NCBI GenBank assembly: GCA_029582165.1
Contig: CM055880.1
Coordinates: 1,302,001 to 1,366,000, forward strand
Source: Portulaca oleracea
Taxonomy: Eukaryota; Streptophyta; Magnoliopsida; Caryophyllales; Portulacaceae
Length of the DNA stretch: 64,000 bases
Reading direction: 5' to 3'
Shown here: positions 1 to 11,489 of the stretch, piece after piece
How the letters are laid out: each line of letters opens with the position of its first letter
How positions within the stretch are numbered: the stretch's first letter is position 1
Position numbers and translations under genes: made by a program
The notes under the pieces: model-generated
Told to the model about the DNA's origin: nothing
Seen by the model: the letters and a program-made list of their open reading frames with translations, nothing else
Database searches by the model: none

Positions 1-377
1 ATAAACAGGTAATATTTATTTACATGCAAGTCTCTCTCATCTTCTCAGTTTCTGCCCCCTCTTGTTTTTTTCTCTCTACCCTTTTGCATATGTTTGCCTT
101 GTTTCATGCTTAAAGCCTATTATAAGTGAGATTTTGCCAGTCTCTTTAAACCCTAAACCCTACCTAGGGTTTTGACTTCTGGGTTGTTTTCTTTATAATA
201 TATTACTATTACCATTTACCACACCTATAAAGTTCTTTTTTTCCCCATTAATTCATTAATTAATTAAATTCACATGGACATGTCTGAGGGTTTATATTAT
301 AGCTAGTCTGAATTAGGTTTTTAATGGGTGGGGGTTCAGCCTAGCTATGTTTTTATGTCGATCGATGTATAATTATT

Positions 378-903
378 AATCAATGCATGGTGTCGATTCT
401 TTTGCGTTTTGTACGTTCGTGCATGCAGGAAAATTACTATTTCCGTTTTATATTAATTGTCATCTTTAAAAATTGTGCAGTCAAATTTTAAAAATTTCAA
501 CAATAAATTTGTCAATATATACAATGAGTTATTAAAATCCCGATCCTGATTTACGATCCTACGATTTTATGATCCAGATTCCTTGATATGATTCTACTAT
601 TTACACACAATCCACGATCCTGCATGGACTAATTTCCGATCATAACTTCCCCATAGTTTTGAGTTAGGATCCCGATTTTAACAACCTTGATTGCTATATA
701 AAATTACCATCATCAGATTTGTAACGAAAAATAATATCATAAAAATATAATAATTCAATAGTTAATAACATATTATGTAAGAAATTATTAATCAAAAAGT
801 GACATTTGAGACTGTAAAAATCAAAATTATGATAATGGGTTACTAATCAATGCATGGTTTCAATTCTTTTATGTTTTGTACGTTCGTGCATGCAGGAAAA
901 CTA
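378..903. repeat. Pair of ~60-bp direct repeats about 468 bp apart
   Basis: The text AATCAATGCATGGT followed by TTTTGTACGTTCGTGCATGC and AGGAAAA occurs at about 378-437 and again at about 846-903, with a few substitutions. The intervening ~410 bp is AT-rich and begins with a Stowaway-like stretch (TTTCCGTTTTATATTAATTG). This looks like a local duplication followed by insertion or divergence. Its origin is not clear. Confidence 0.6.
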
Positions 904-1618
904 GTAAAGTAGAGAGAGAAAGTAGGAGAGAGAAAGTAGCTTTTAACCTGTTAATGGCAGTGGTTGTTTCCTAATGAATTAACACCGTCTGATCAGAGAT
1001 GTATATGTGATGTGATCTCTCAACTCTCATCAGATCAGATAAAGATCAGAGTATTCGAGTATATCTACGAATTGAAGGTGAGTTTATTTGATTTGGGCAA
1101 GTAGTGTATTTATTAATGTCTTTTTCGATTTTGAATATTATGAGGAGGAATAATTATGTTGTTTTGTTGGGAAAGAAAATGAGTAAATGAGCATAAATAA
1201 ACTATCAGAAGAAGCATATAAGCATTGGAACCAGTTATAAGATGATGTCAGGGGTATATAGAGGAGAAGATGAAGAAGATTGGAAAGTGTAGTTTGTGCT
1301 TTGTTTGGTAGTAGTTTATTGATTTTTTTTCTTTCGAGATCATAAACATTTTATAGTGATTCTCTTAAAATTGTTTATTGAATTTGTGAGTGAAATAATG
1401 AGTCATACAATAAAACTTTTTTCACTTTTAGAAAGAATCAAACATGAAAAGGTTTCTGAACCAAATGATTTATCTAATAGATAAGGAGGAATTGGAACTA
1501 GTAGTAGCTAAGTACTTCCTCCACCCTAATTTCTTGATACACTAATCATTTTTTTTGCACTATTGAAATTCTAAATAATAATTGGACTTGGATAAAAAAC
1601 TTTTCAGAAACAATTATA

Positions 1619-1862
1619 CCTCCGTCCCATATTGTTTGTCCATCCAACTATATTTAAAAGTCCAATGGTCATGGGAAATGAGGTGAAAAATGTGTAATGT
1701 ACCAGAATTGCTCTTACTTTTCTCATGTGAAGAAAAATAAAAAAGAAACAAAAGAGTATTTATTAGGGGTATAATAGGAATTACAATCATTGGAATTATA
1801 AAATGGAAAAATATTTTGGGACAAGGGAGTTAGGTAGATGGACAAACAATTTGAGACGGAGG
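1619..1862. mobile_element. Stowaway-like MITE
   Basis: The element is 244 bp long. The left end CCTCCGTCCCATATTGTTTG and the right end CAAACAATTTGAGACGGAGG are imperfect inverted repeats. TA dinucleotides flank both ends (1,617-1,618 and 1,863-1,864). The CTCCGTCCC terminus and TA target duplication are typical of Tc1/mariner-derived Stowaway elements. It has no coding capacity. Confidence 0.8.
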
Positions 1863-2323
1863 TAGTAGCTTTATTAAAAACATATATTTCAAACAACTAA
1901 TAATAGACGACTAACGCAAACTACTAACATATAACAACTGTTTAACAAAAATGACTAAATTATAAATAAAAAATACTATCAAAACACACCATTATGAAAA
2001 TACTCCAGTGGTGCACTCAATTACACTTCACATTTCAGAGGTAATGTATAGGAGAAAAGAACAGGGAAAAATAGTGATGGAGTAAAGTATTTTTGGTAGA
2101 TGTTTAGGGACAAAGGATGCTGAGGTCTGAGATCCTGTCAGTGGTTTTGCTTCTGCATCACATTTCACATTCCTCACTCTCAATCTTTCCACCTTCTTCT
2201 TCTTTTGTGGATGTTAAAAGTATTTGGGATGCTAAATCATGTCCATAATTCAAACAAAATCTTACCCATCTTTTATACAACCCTTACATAAATAACAAAA
2301 CCCTCAAACTCAAAGAATAATTA

Positions 2324-2585
2324 GGTCCTGTTCTTTTATATGGCTGGCTGCGGTATGTCGTGGTGCGGTGTGGTGAAATTGTGTCGGGTGTGGTGGAATT
2401 GTGATGGGTTGTTGGTAAGTTGTGGGTTTTATTTTTTATAAATGTAAATTATATTGGTAAATGTGAAAAAGTTGATTGTGGCGGGTTGTGGTAAATTGTG
2501 GTGGATTGTTATGTTGTGGTGGGTTCTGACAAAGTGCGGTGTGTTGTGGCACCGCAACCAGCCAGCCATATAAAAAAACAGTGTC
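2324..2585. mobile_element. PIF/Harbinger-like MITE, subfamily with GGCTGGCTGCGG ends (copy A)
   Basis: A 262-bp element with ends GGTCCTGTTCTTTTATATGG and CCATATAAAAAAACAGTGTC, extended inward by GCTGGCTGCGG/CCGCAACCAGCCAGC. It is flanked by TTA on both sides (2,321-2,323 and 2,586-2,588). The interior is a run of GTGGTGGGTTGTGG-type words. A 3-bp TTA/TAA duplication and GGSCCTGTT terminus point to a Tourist-like MITE. Related copies lie at 5,004, 7,503, 8,866, 48,528 and 51,099. Confidence 0.75.
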
Positions 2586-2591
2586 TTAATA

Positions 2592-2612
2592 ATATATATA
2601 TATATATATGTG
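2592..2612. repeat. AT dinucleotide microsatellite
   Basis: A short (AT)n run followed by TGTGTGTT, directly downstream of MITE copy A. A second AT microsatellite lies at 2,948-2,985. Confidence 0.8.
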
Positions 2613-2627
2613 TGTGTTATATAATTT

Positions 2628-2700
2628 TGAGGCTTGTCGATTGAGAATTGTCTTATTGGCAATCTTCCCACCCTTCCATTCCCGCCTTCCAAGGATATGA
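2628..2700 (+). repeat. tRNA-related SINE-like fragment
   Basis: The stretch TCGATTG..CTTATTGGCAATCTTCCCACCCTTCCATTCC resembles the better copy at 6,897-7,060. It lacks a clear B box, so it is a decayed fragment. Confidence 0.4.
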
Positions 2701-2947
2701 TGTATTGGACTATCACTTGTTTATTCACTTTATGATTTATTTGTGGTATGTTCAATTGTTCAGTTTTGTTTCGTTGTAAGGTGTAGAATAATAAAAGTAG
2801 TAAAATGTCTTATTTTCCCTTTTTTTATGATGTGTTTATCTCTTGTTATTAGATGAGAGTTCAGTGTGTAGTAAAATGTCTTACTTTCCCTTTTTTATGA
2901 TGTGTTTATCTCTTGTTATCTCAATAAAATTAATTTATTTCTTATAC

Positions 2948-2982
<35 letters not shown>

Positions 2983-3432
2983 ATTAAAGGACAAAGATGT
3001 ATGGACGGATGTAGTAAAATAAATATAGATTAGATGTGATGCGACTCAAGCTACCTACACATTTACGTGTAAATGAGTTTGTACGTTAAATAGTAAAGAA
3101 TGGCAATTGGTATGCACACAATTATAATATAATGTACACCATACATTCATTCCTTATTTTCTTTTGATAAGAAAAGACGTAGTTGATTAAAGTTATTAAA
3201 TGTGGTTAGTGTGATTAAAGTTAATCTATCATAACAAGGAACAGGGTCAATGGCAGATCTCAAGGTAAGTTATGGGTGGCTATGACTACCGGTAAAAAAA
3301 GAAATCCAGTATAATTTGGGATACAAATTATAAATTTTATGTATATTTGATGAATGCAATAGTGTAATTGCCAACCACCCCTAATCAGTAGACCTAAATC
3401 CGTCACAGGGTTATGAATTTGAATAACAATTA

Positions 3433-3644
3433 CTCCCTCCATTTTATATTAATTATCTATTAACGTCATTAATTTCTCAGCTTATACAATATTATGTTCT
3501 ATTGTACGAAAGTACTATCATTAAATTCATAACGAAAAATATTATCATAAGATACAATGTTGTGATTTTTTGATAAAATATGCTATAAAAAAAAATTCTT
3601 AGTCAAAGATAATATTTTGGACAATTAATATGAAACAGAGAGAC
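3433..3644. mobile_element. Stowaway-like MITE
   Basis: The left end CTCCCTCCATTTTATATTAA and right end TTAATATGAAACAGAGAGAC are imperfect inverted repeats. TA flanks both sides (3,431-3,432 and 3,645-3,646). Length about 212 bp, non-coding. Confidence 0.7.
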
Positions 3645-4342
3645 TATATTTCCGACCTAAGTTTGAACCAAATTCGATTATACATAGTTTGTCCAGGAAG
3701 GGAAAGATTTAAACACTGGTGGTTGATATATTGTCTGAATTTAAGTATTGATAAAATTATCCAAGCCAAAGTTTGTGAGCCCTACCAAAAGTTGTATTTT
3801 CTTTAATTCAAAAGCTCCCATGCATGGTAAACTCCAGGTACTAAGATCAAATATCAAGGTGGAGACATAAACTAAACTCCTCTCCACATTATTTTCAGTC
3901 ATCAGCATCACCTTCATTAAAGTATAACTAGGGACACTCATAGGCATGTAGCTAGACCCAGTGTATATTATGAAGCAGAAAGACACTATAGAATTATAGT
4001 ACTCCCTCCTATTTTAATCATGATTTGAGATACATCAGTGATGGCGAAAATTCGGGTCTGGCTAAGTTCGCGTCGAATAAATTTGGTTAATATCAAAGCT
4101 TGGACGAGAAGTTTCTCTCCGGATTCGATTTTATTTCGGGTCGGCCATTCGGGCGAAGTTAAATAGAGTACAGACGATAGATGAAAGAGAAATTTTATGT
4201 CGAATATTCGATCAACATCAAAATTCGGACAAAAAATCTATGTCCATACCCGGTTTTTTTTCGGGTCAGACAATTCGGGAATTCCGGGTTGGACAAAATT
4301 TTCTCAACTCTAAAATACTACATTGTTCCCATAATATCAATA

Positions 4343-4600
4343 CTCTCTTTGTTCCATATTAATTGTCATTTAATTGATTATCGTGGTCTCTAATATAATC
4401 ATTTAATTGACAATTTCCTATTGAATATTTTTTTAACAATTGCAATATTATAATTTTAAAATAATATTTTTTTGTTGCGAATATAATAATAATAAATTTA
4501 TATAACAAATCATTGTATATATTAAGAAAATTCTAACTAAAATTTTAGAATTTACGGTTTGACATCAAAATTTCCTAATACTAACAATTAATATGGAACA
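4343..4600. mobile_element. Stowaway-like MITE, diverged
   Basis: CTCTCTTTGTTCCATATTAA at the left and TTAATATGGAACA at the right form terminal inverted repeats. TA precedes the left end. The right boundary is approximate. Confidence 0.6.
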
Positions 4601-5003
4601 TAATTGCTTATGCTACTGCCTATTTCAATTTGAGTCTTCCCATCTCTCTATGATTTGTATATTAATATTTAAAGAAAATAATTTTTTTCAAATTTTGGAC
4701 CTCTCACTCAGGCTGACTTTTAAAATTTTCAATTAAATAATTACTAAATTAATTTGTTAAACCCAAAAACTTTATACATACATACATATGGTACATTAAT
4801 CTTAAAGATGAGTTGATTCATCATTCTAGAGGTGACAACTGTGGACTTAATGGCGTTGTCGTCCTCCAATTTGAGTCATAAAACTAAAGAAGCCAAACAC
4901 AACCAAACAAACTAAAAGGGCCCAGCCTTATGTTTTCGTGTTTATTTTGGGTGTTTAATTTGTCAGCTTTTTAATGGTCTCTTCTCCATGCTCAAGGCTT
5001 TAT

Positions 5004-5247
5004 GCCCCTGTTCTTTTCTGTGGTATTTTGCGGTATGGTGTGTTGTGGTGTGGTGGAATTGTGGTGGGTGTGGTGGAATTGTGGTAGGTTATTGCTATGT
5101 GGGGTAGGTGAGGAAAGAAAATGTAAAAAGTAGAGGAAAAAAGTGAGGAGATAGAAAAGTAATGATTTGTGGTAAAATGTGATGGGTTATGACAAACTGC
5201 GGTATGTTGTGATACCGTAGTTTGCCAACCGCAGAAAACAACAGGGC
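5004..5247. mobile_element. PIF/Harbinger-like MITE, GAGGAGAGAGAA subfamily (copy B)
   Basis: Ends are GCCCCTGTTCTTTTCTGTGG and CCGCAGAAAACAACAGGGC, with TAT flanking both sides. The interior carries the AATGTAAAAAGTAGAGGA and GGTGAGGAAAGAAA words shared with copies at 7,503 and 8,866. About 244 bp. Short reading frames in it are by-products of the repeats. Confidence 0.7.
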
Positions 5248-5794
5248 TATATGTGCTATGCATTTAAAAAGTTTGGCCAAGGACGAAGTTTTATTCAAGT
5301 GTAGACAGACATGCATGGCTTCATTCAGGGTAGTTTTAGTGGGATTTCTAGTTGGGGAATGGTTCCATAACTTGAATATATAGTTGGAAAGGATTAATTG
5401 TATTGAATTTAAATTGTAATGAATTAAAGTAAAATGTCTCGTTAAAATCTTACTTGTTTCTTTTTATGGATTAGTAGATAATTAGCGATTTGTAAATCTT
5501 GAGTCAATTGAAACCATTCTCTCTATATTGTAAAATATTGTAAAATTTATGGGTAAGATTATTAAATTTCACTCCTTCATACTCTGCATGGGCGTGATTT
5601 TAGTTTAGAGTGTTGGTTTTGGTTTTGATTTTTGGTCTACTTGAAGGGTTGAGCTGTAATTTTTTGGAAGATGGACTGAATTTAGAGCTTTTTTTTTAAT
5701 TTTTAATAGAGATAAATTTGTAAGTGTTGACAATTGATGCCCTTTCAAATAGTTAAGTATTCACATTGGGTTATATATTGAGGACATTGAAATG

Positions 5795-5875
5795 TCAATC
5801 ACCTCTTGTCTGCGTGGTAAGAGGTCTACTTTTTATCTTGCCTTCCAAAGTTCGAATCTTAGGGGAAGTATTTTT
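5795..5875 (+). repeat. SINE-like tRNA-related fragment
   Basis: CTTGTCTGCGTGGTAAGAGG resembles a tRNA A-box region and CAAAGTTCGAATCTTAGG a B-box region, about 35 bp apart. No cloverleaf tRNA can be folded by eye, so a tRNA-derived SINE head is the better reading. Confidence 0.4.
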
Positions 5876-6014
5876 CCGAAAAGCTGAAAAATAGTAAGAA
5901 AAGTGAGTAAAGAGAAAGTTGTGATTAGTGTGATAAAATGTGGTTGGTATAATATGGTATACCATAAAAGTACAGAGCCTAAACGGCTAAACCCTAGGTT
6001 TGGTTCATGATTAA

Positions 6015-6405
6015 GGCTGTGTTCGGCAGTAGCGTTTGGGGTAGCGTTTGGCGTCTTGACCAAGTCAAAATTCTAATTGCATAAATATTAGTGTTCGGTA
6101 AGCTAGCGTTTTGAGGAGCGTTTAACGTTTTAAGGAGCGTTTTGTGAAACGCTAATAAAGTTAACGTTTAGCGTTTAGGATATAGCGTTTCATATTTTCG
6201 GTCAAAAAATACCCTTTGAAAATTTTATCTTTTAAAATTATTGATATCCTTTTATGTCAATTCACATTAATTTGTTAATTCAACCGCTAAATTTACCGAA
6301 CACAATTTTCATTTGAACAGTCATCCACTATTCGCTACTTAAACCGCTATCCGCTACATAAACCTCTATCCGCTACCTAAAACGCTAATTTTGCCGAACA
6401 GGGCC
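6015..6405. mobile_element. PIF/Harbinger-like MITE with AACGCTA-type inner repeats
   Basis: A 391-bp element with ends GGCTGTGTTCGGCAGTAGCG and CTAATTTTGCCGAACAGGGC(C). A perfect TAA stands on both sides (6,012-6,014 and 6,406-6,408). The interior repeats GTAGCGTTT/AACGCTA words on both strands. Target size and termini fit a Tourist-like MITE, but the body is unrelated to the GTGGTGG family elsewhere in the window. Confidence 0.75.
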
Positions 6406-6896
6406 TAAGCCATTTGTGAGTAGGGTGTATTGATGTACTTATTATTGTGCTTGTTTATTTTTGCATTAGATGATTTTTTTTTATTATTAAAAGTCTAAAA
6501 TAGGAAGAAAAGGTTTGACAAGATACAACTCAAGTCACAACCACAAAAACAAGATCTCAATAGTTATTAGGAGCTAAGCATGTGGATAACCAATATGATA
6601 GTTTGGTTGAGGAAGTGCGCAAGGTGGTAAACCTAGGTTGATCGTGATATAGGCTTCATTTGCAATGACCAAGTGAATGTGACGAGATTTTCGTAGAGCA
6701 ATGGCAAGAAGACGGGAATGCATATTAAAGGATAAATCTTGTTAGTTGTTTTGTTTGTTACGTTGTTACGTTAGTGACCTTAGGTATTCTTCTTTTTGGT
6801 GTCTTGCTGTTGTTTCTATAGTTGACAATAAAAATAACAATTTATTATAATTAAAGATAAAAATTACAAATTATAGTGTATATTAACCATATTAGT

Positions 6897-7060
6897 ATGT
6901 CGATTGGACTTGCCTTAGTGGCAAGCTCCCCACCCTTCCATCCCTTCCTTCCAGGGTTCGATTCTTGGAAGGAGCATTCTATACTCTGTGTAGGGCGCTG
7001 ACATCCCTTACCTTGTCCGTAATGAGGCTGTTAAGGCATTGGAATTCTTACTTTAAATTT
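6897..7060 (+). mobile_element. SINE-like element, tRNA-related 5' part
   Basis: The head GACTTGCCTTAGTGGCAAGC resembles an RNA polymerase III A box. CAGGGTTCGATTCTTGG, about 55 bp later, is close to a B box (GGTTCGANNCC). The body ACTCTGTGTAGGGCGCTGAC is a tail typical of plant Au-type SINEs. Fragments related to the head occur at 2,628 and 5,795. The right boundary is approximate. Confidence 0.55.
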
Positions 7061-7502
7061 ACCTTATATGTGCATGGTGGGTCATTTTTTTGCACTCACA
7101 TGACCTCTATTAAGATTAATAGTTTCCTCACTTGTTTAAAATTATGTTCATTCTAGTAATACAATCTCACAGGAAACCGTGAGCAACGGGGTAAAAAAAG
7201 AAAGGTAAAAGTGTAAAACAAGCAAAATATATAGCAACCCCAAAAAGTGGTAAAAGTGTGTCCACGCACCAAAGACACTATACACCATGGTATGTACGTA
7301 AAGAATAGTCCCTCTTGTATAGTTGTTGAAAAGTATATGTGTGTCTTTATGGTTGTTCAACTCTAGTTGTCATTTTAATGGGGTGATTTGATATCTGTTC
7401 ATACATGCACGTGTATGTTCAATGTTCACAATCCTCAAACCCTACCACGCAACATATGGACCATAATGTATGCTAGAATTGTCAAAAAATCTGTCTTATT
7501 TA

Positions 7503-7737
7503 GGCCGTGTTCTTTTATGCGGTATTTTGCGGAATAGTGTGGTGGGGTGTGGTGGAATTGTGGTAGGTTATTAGTATGTTGTGAGGAGAGAGAATGTAAA
7601 AAGTAGAGGAGAAAAGTGAGGAGAGAGAAAGGTGAAGAGAGAGAAAAGTAATGATTTGCGGTAAAATGCGGTGAGTTGTGGCAAATTGCGGTAGGCTGTG
7701 ACACCGCAGTTTGCTAACCGCAGAAAAGAACACGACC
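7503..7737. mobile_element. PIF/Harbinger-like MITE, GAGGAGAGAGAA subfamily (copy C)
   Basis: Ends are GGCCGTGTTCTTTTATGCGG and CCGCAGAAAAGAACACGACC. TTA precedes the left end and TTTA follows the right end, so the target duplication is imperfect. The body is nearly that of copies B and D. Confidence 0.75.
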
Positions 7738-7739
7738 TT

Positions 7740-8865
7740 TAATATGTAATTTACTCTAATTTAATAATATAAGCGTAGTTATAATTTGTTTTTCCCGAAT
7801 TTTGACATTTAACACTTTGAATGACAATTTGGAAAATTATTTTCTTATACCTATTCCGTGAGCCTAATAAAGAACTTAATTTAGGTTTGTGCTAACGGAA
7901 AAAAGAATACATCAGACATCAACTTCTTACATGTAATTAGGGGGGAGGGGTGGGTGGGGGCAATGAGTCAGCGTCCCTAAAGGGTCAAGAGGGTCGGGTC
8001 TAAATAAATGGGGGTCATATATCAAAGGCTCGCGTCAATAATTGGCCAGCCCATCTAACAACATTAAAGAGCCAAAAAATGGGCCAAATCGAAAAATAAA
8101 TAATTTTTTCTATTATTTGAAATATTAAATTTACTTAAGTATATTATTAATAACCCACATTAAATAATAATTAACATAAGTACTTATTTGTACAAACACA
8201 TTTCATTTTAAGTTTAGGGTTGAAACGGGCTGGCCTAGAAAGCCTTGACCTGACCCATAATTTTTCACTTTACTCCAGATCGGCTTTAACAAACTTGACT
8301 CTACAGAGTTAGTGGATCAACCTTGACCCGACCCAACATGTCCTATTGCCTACCCCTACATACAGTTCAGTTCGTCGAATTCAAAATAAATCTAAAGTGG
8401 ATTTTTATAATTTTTTTCCAGCCCTACATACATATACAGGGTGGTACGGCACTTCAAGTGTAAGTAGTATAGTGCTCCGTATAGTGTAGTAAAAGGGATT
8501 GACTGCTTTTGACGTAATTCAGGAAGCAAGTAGCTTCTTCAATCTCCAACCATTTCTACAACTTTTTACAGCTAGAGTTAAATTATTACTTTGTGTCAAC
8601 CATCAACATAATTGATGTTTCTGTGAAAATTTGACAGTAAAAATTTAAGCCTATGTCGGGTAAATGTTGCATGGCGTGCATGAATTTCTCCTTGTGTACG
8701 TGTTATGTTTTGTGCGGGACGCCCCTATTTTTCTTGCTTTCAAACATCTGTCAACTTATTTACACTGAATTGTTCTTGAATCACCAAATTCTAAGCTTCA
8801 TAGGCTTGAGATTTGACTTATTATTTTTTTGGGTGAGTTTGAGCAATTGGTTTACGTCTTATTAA
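7740..8865. other. Gene-free spacer
   Basis: AT-rich DNA without a recognisable gene. Around 7,960-8,360 there are GGGTCGGGT and TTGACCTGACCC words on opposite strands, a degenerate low-complexity repeat. The 70-codon frame at 8,653-8,865 has no domain. Confidence 0.5.
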
Positions 8866-9127
8866 GGCCCTGTTCTTTTATGCGGTATTTTGCGAAATAG
8901 TGTGGTGAGGTGTGGTAGAATTGTGATGGGGTGTGGTAGAATTGTGGTAGGTTATTGGTATGTGGGGTAGGTGAGGAGAGAGAATGTAAAAAGTAGAGGA
9001 GAAAAGTGAGGAGAGAGAAAAGTGATAAAACAGAAAAATAATGATTTGCGGTAAAATGTGGTGAGTTGTGGCAAATTGCGGTAGACTGTGACACCGCAGT
9101 TTGCCAACCGCAGAAAAGAGTAGGGCC
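8866..9127. mobile_element. PIF/Harbinger-like MITE, GAGGAGAGAGAA subfamily (copy D)
   Basis: A 262-bp element with ends GGCCCTGTTCTTTTATGCGG and CCGCAGAAAAGAGTAGGGCC and a perfect TAA on each side (8,863-8,865 and 9,128-9,130). This is the best preserved copy of the subfamily here and defines its ends. Confidence 0.8.
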
Positions 9128-9459
9128 TAAGTATGAATAGATTTGGCTTAGGCATGGTTTGCCAAAGCTTGTGAGCTTGGCTTGTGACTTGGCTTGCGAC
9201 TTGGTCCTTACGACAAATGATAGTCATTTACATTTTAAGTAGTAAATGATTTGTAAAATAAATTTAATTTTACTATGAAATCAGGATGATGTGCAGTATA
9301 ATACTTTAATTGGTTACACTGTCATGCAACGCTAATATCCTAATACAATGTTACGTGATAAGTTTCCCTCTATAGGATTATATATTGTTTTTAACTACTT
9401 AATTACCTTAAACATAAAAATGTCAATGAATTATAATTTTAGAATATACATGCGCAAGT

Positions 9460-9625
9460 TTATTAGACTTGCCAAGCCTAATGAGATCAGCCGAGCTACT
9501 CGTGGCTTGGCTTGGCTTGTCTAATTTACGAGCTCGAGCCCGAACCAAGCCGAGCTGATTTCAATCCAAGCTACACGAGCTCCCTGTCGAGCCGGCTTGA
9601 GAAGACTCATGACTCATTTCCACCC
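9460..9625. repeat. Degenerate AGCTCGAGCC/GGCTTGGCTTG repeat
   Basis: A run of short words (GGCTTGGCTTGGCTTG, ACGAGCTCGAGCCCGAACC, CGAGCCGGCTTGAG) that read similarly on both strands. A related patch (AGCTCAAGCTTGAG) lies in ABCB26 intron 6 near 26,264-26,350. This is a known style of plant low-complexity repeat with no coding content. Confidence 0.5.
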
Positions 9626-9630
9626 CTAAT

Positions 9631-9839
9631 TCTCTCCGTTTCATATGACTTGTTATTTTAAATCTATTTTTTGTTCCACGACATTTGTCATTAGAGACAC
9701 ATTAATTATAACTTACCACTTTTATCCATTGTTAATTACAAATACTTTTCACCTATCTTTCACAATTATATATGTTTATTATGGGACAATAATCCTCTTA
9801 TTTCCAACTACTATACTTTTTTTATGAAATAGGGAGGTA
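9631..9839. mobile_element. Stowaway-like MITE, diverged
   Basis: The left end TCTCTCCGTTTCATATGACT and the right end TTTTTATGAAATAGGGAGG are inverted repeats about 209 bp apart. The 60-codon frame inside is not a gene. Confidence 0.55.
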
Positions 9840-10350
9840 CTACTAACATATGAGGTCTTTATTTATTTTTTTTTAAAAAAAAGAAGTGAATGATTGAAAA
9901 TGGTAATGGAAAAGCAGAAATGGTATCAATTCATATCCCAACATGGATTCAATTGACGTAGTAAACAATCAAAATTGCTAAAACAAGGAATAGGCCACGC
10001 CGCCAGATCAGAGGATATTTATGTCTGTGTTTCCAAAAGCAACGGCCACGATTAATGTTTCTCTGAACTCTGATGTTTGATTTTGACATCTGGATACGAT
10101 TTTTACAGCCAATATTTGTGGTTAGGGTAAATATTATGCCCCACGTGACACGCACGAGGATAGGTTTTACTCGACCCAATCCTGAGCTGACACGTAAGTA
10201 CGTAACCTTAATGCATGTCATCACAAATCGTCACTTGCTGTAATATTTTTTGATGACCTCGATGCAAATATTGCCATAATCAAAGCGTGCTTAAGCTCAA
10301 AAATGTACATTTTGTAGCTAGTGAGGTAAATTTATTTTAGAGTTATAAGC
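9840..10350. other. Spacer with an unassigned 91-codon minus-strand frame
   Basis: A minus-strand frame at 10,224-9,949 encodes 91 residues, basic in the middle and hydrophobic at the C-terminus. I recognise no domain, and no splice context supports it. Treated as non-coding unless transcript evidence appears. Confidence 0.3.
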
Positions 10351-10369
10351 ATTGGATTAGAGAGATTAA

Positions 10370-10610
10370 ACTATGATAGTTTGGACATGGTTTTGGCAAG
10401 AGGGAGATGCTCCTGTTAAGACATGTGAATAAAATACAAATTGGTTAGGACTTAGGATCGATGCCCTTTGATTGTTAGGAGCGTGGGAGATCTAAAACGT
10501 TCAAGAAGAGGTGATTAAAGTAAAGCTAAGACACATAAGTTTAGCGGAAAACATCAAACAATATAAGGGATCGAGTTTGGGTGGTCAACACTAAGGTTAT
10601 AGGGTGAGAT
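10370..10610 (+). pseudogene. Decayed LINE reverse-transcriptase tail
   Basis: Plus-strand pieces in shifting frames recall the conserved C-terminal tail of one plant LINE group: a TTTGGACATG (F-G-H) stretch, then GATGCTCCTGTTAAG (D-A-P-V-K), then ERGRSKTFKKR, then IRDRVWVVNTKVIG. The known family pattern is F-G-H-V, D-A-P-V, R-G-R-P-K-K-T and D-R-x-x-W. Several stops and frameshifts interrupt it, so this is an old relic. Assignment is by pattern only. Confidence 0.5.
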
Positions 10611-11075
10611 TAGGGTACTGATGAGTTTTATCTTGGTTTATTGTCTTGTATTTGATTATGACACCTATATACGTTTTTAGCTCTTCCTCAGTTGTATGGA
10701 GTGCTAGAATATTTCAAGCACCTAAGGGGTTAATTGAAGTGAAAAGATTCAGAAGAATTTAAGGTTGACCGGGTAAATCAACACTAGGCATTTCACCTAG
10801 AAATGGACCAACACGACTAGTATAAGGGTTGACACAGGCTGTGTCGGTGATCGGAGGAACAAAAAAGGTTCATGCGTCTAACATGACCATTTCCTTTTAA
10901 CACAAATCGTGTTGACAAGTAATACACTATGTTGTATGGATATTCTCCATGTTCCTTTGGGAAGTCGGATTTGATTTTCCTAATGTCATGTATTTGATTT
11001 ATCACCTCGAGTTAATGTTAAGAATCATAATCTTTTAGTCAGTATTGAATCCTTGATTTACTGTAATGCGAATGC

Positions 11076-11160
11076 AGTTAAACCTTGTAAATGTTGACCA
11101 ATAATATTATATATAACAGTTAAACCTTGTAAATTTTGACCAATAATATTATATATATGT
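11076..11160. repeat. 42-bp tandem duplication
   Basis: AGTTAAACCTTGTAAATGTT and the following TGACCAATAATATTATATAT are repeated head to tail with a period of 42 bp and one visible substitution. AT-rich, non-coding. Confidence 0.75.
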
Positions 11161-11489
11161 ATATTTATATTTAAAATACAATCTTTGGATTTGTTGTAAA
11201 AAAAAAATACTTTCATTTGTGTATAATCATGTAATATTTTCTAGATTCTTTCTTTAGATGATAATACTAATAATAATCTCCAGGAGAGAAAATGGGAAAA
11301 GGTTTATGAATTGATAGATAAAAGTCGTTTTTATGGTCGGTGCAAAAGAGCATGATCATGATTAGGAGTGGACTCAATGGGCCAAGCCTATTTTGGAATT
11401 TGAAGACCAATCCATTATCCATAGATAGTAATAATGGGTCTCATATCAAATATCAATAATATTCCTTCCATTCCACTTTATACTCATTC

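Larger units (their letters stand above)
1..2320. other. Intergenic, repeat-bearing, no gene seen
   Basis: No coding pattern is visible. A telo-box-like doublet (AAACCCTAAACCCTA) lies near 146-162. A segment of about 60 bp at 378-440 recurs at 846-903 (see separate entry). The second copy ends in a pyrimidine/GCATGCAG stretch, and GAATTGAAG|GTGAGT stands near 1,070-1,085, so a non-coding spliced exon is conceivable but unproven. A Stowaway-like element sits at 1,619-1,862. Confidence 0.5.
2590..5003. other. Gene-free spacer with MITEs and degenerate repeats
   Basis: No supported gene. The stretch holds AT microsatellites, a repeated word (AAAATGTCTTATTTTCCCTT near 2,800 and again near 2,875), Stowaway-like elements at 3,433-3,644 and 4,343-4,600, and a degenerate TTCGGGTCGG-type repeat at about 4,040-4,290. 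Small reading frames here have no recognisable protein signature. Confidence 0.5.

Noticed and set aside
6900..6985. tRNA gene suggested by A-box and B-box-like words
   Set aside because: No cloverleaf can be folded; better explained as a SINE head.
9949..10224. 91-codon minus-strand frame
   Set aside because: No domain, no promoter or splice context, composition typical of random AT-rich DNA.
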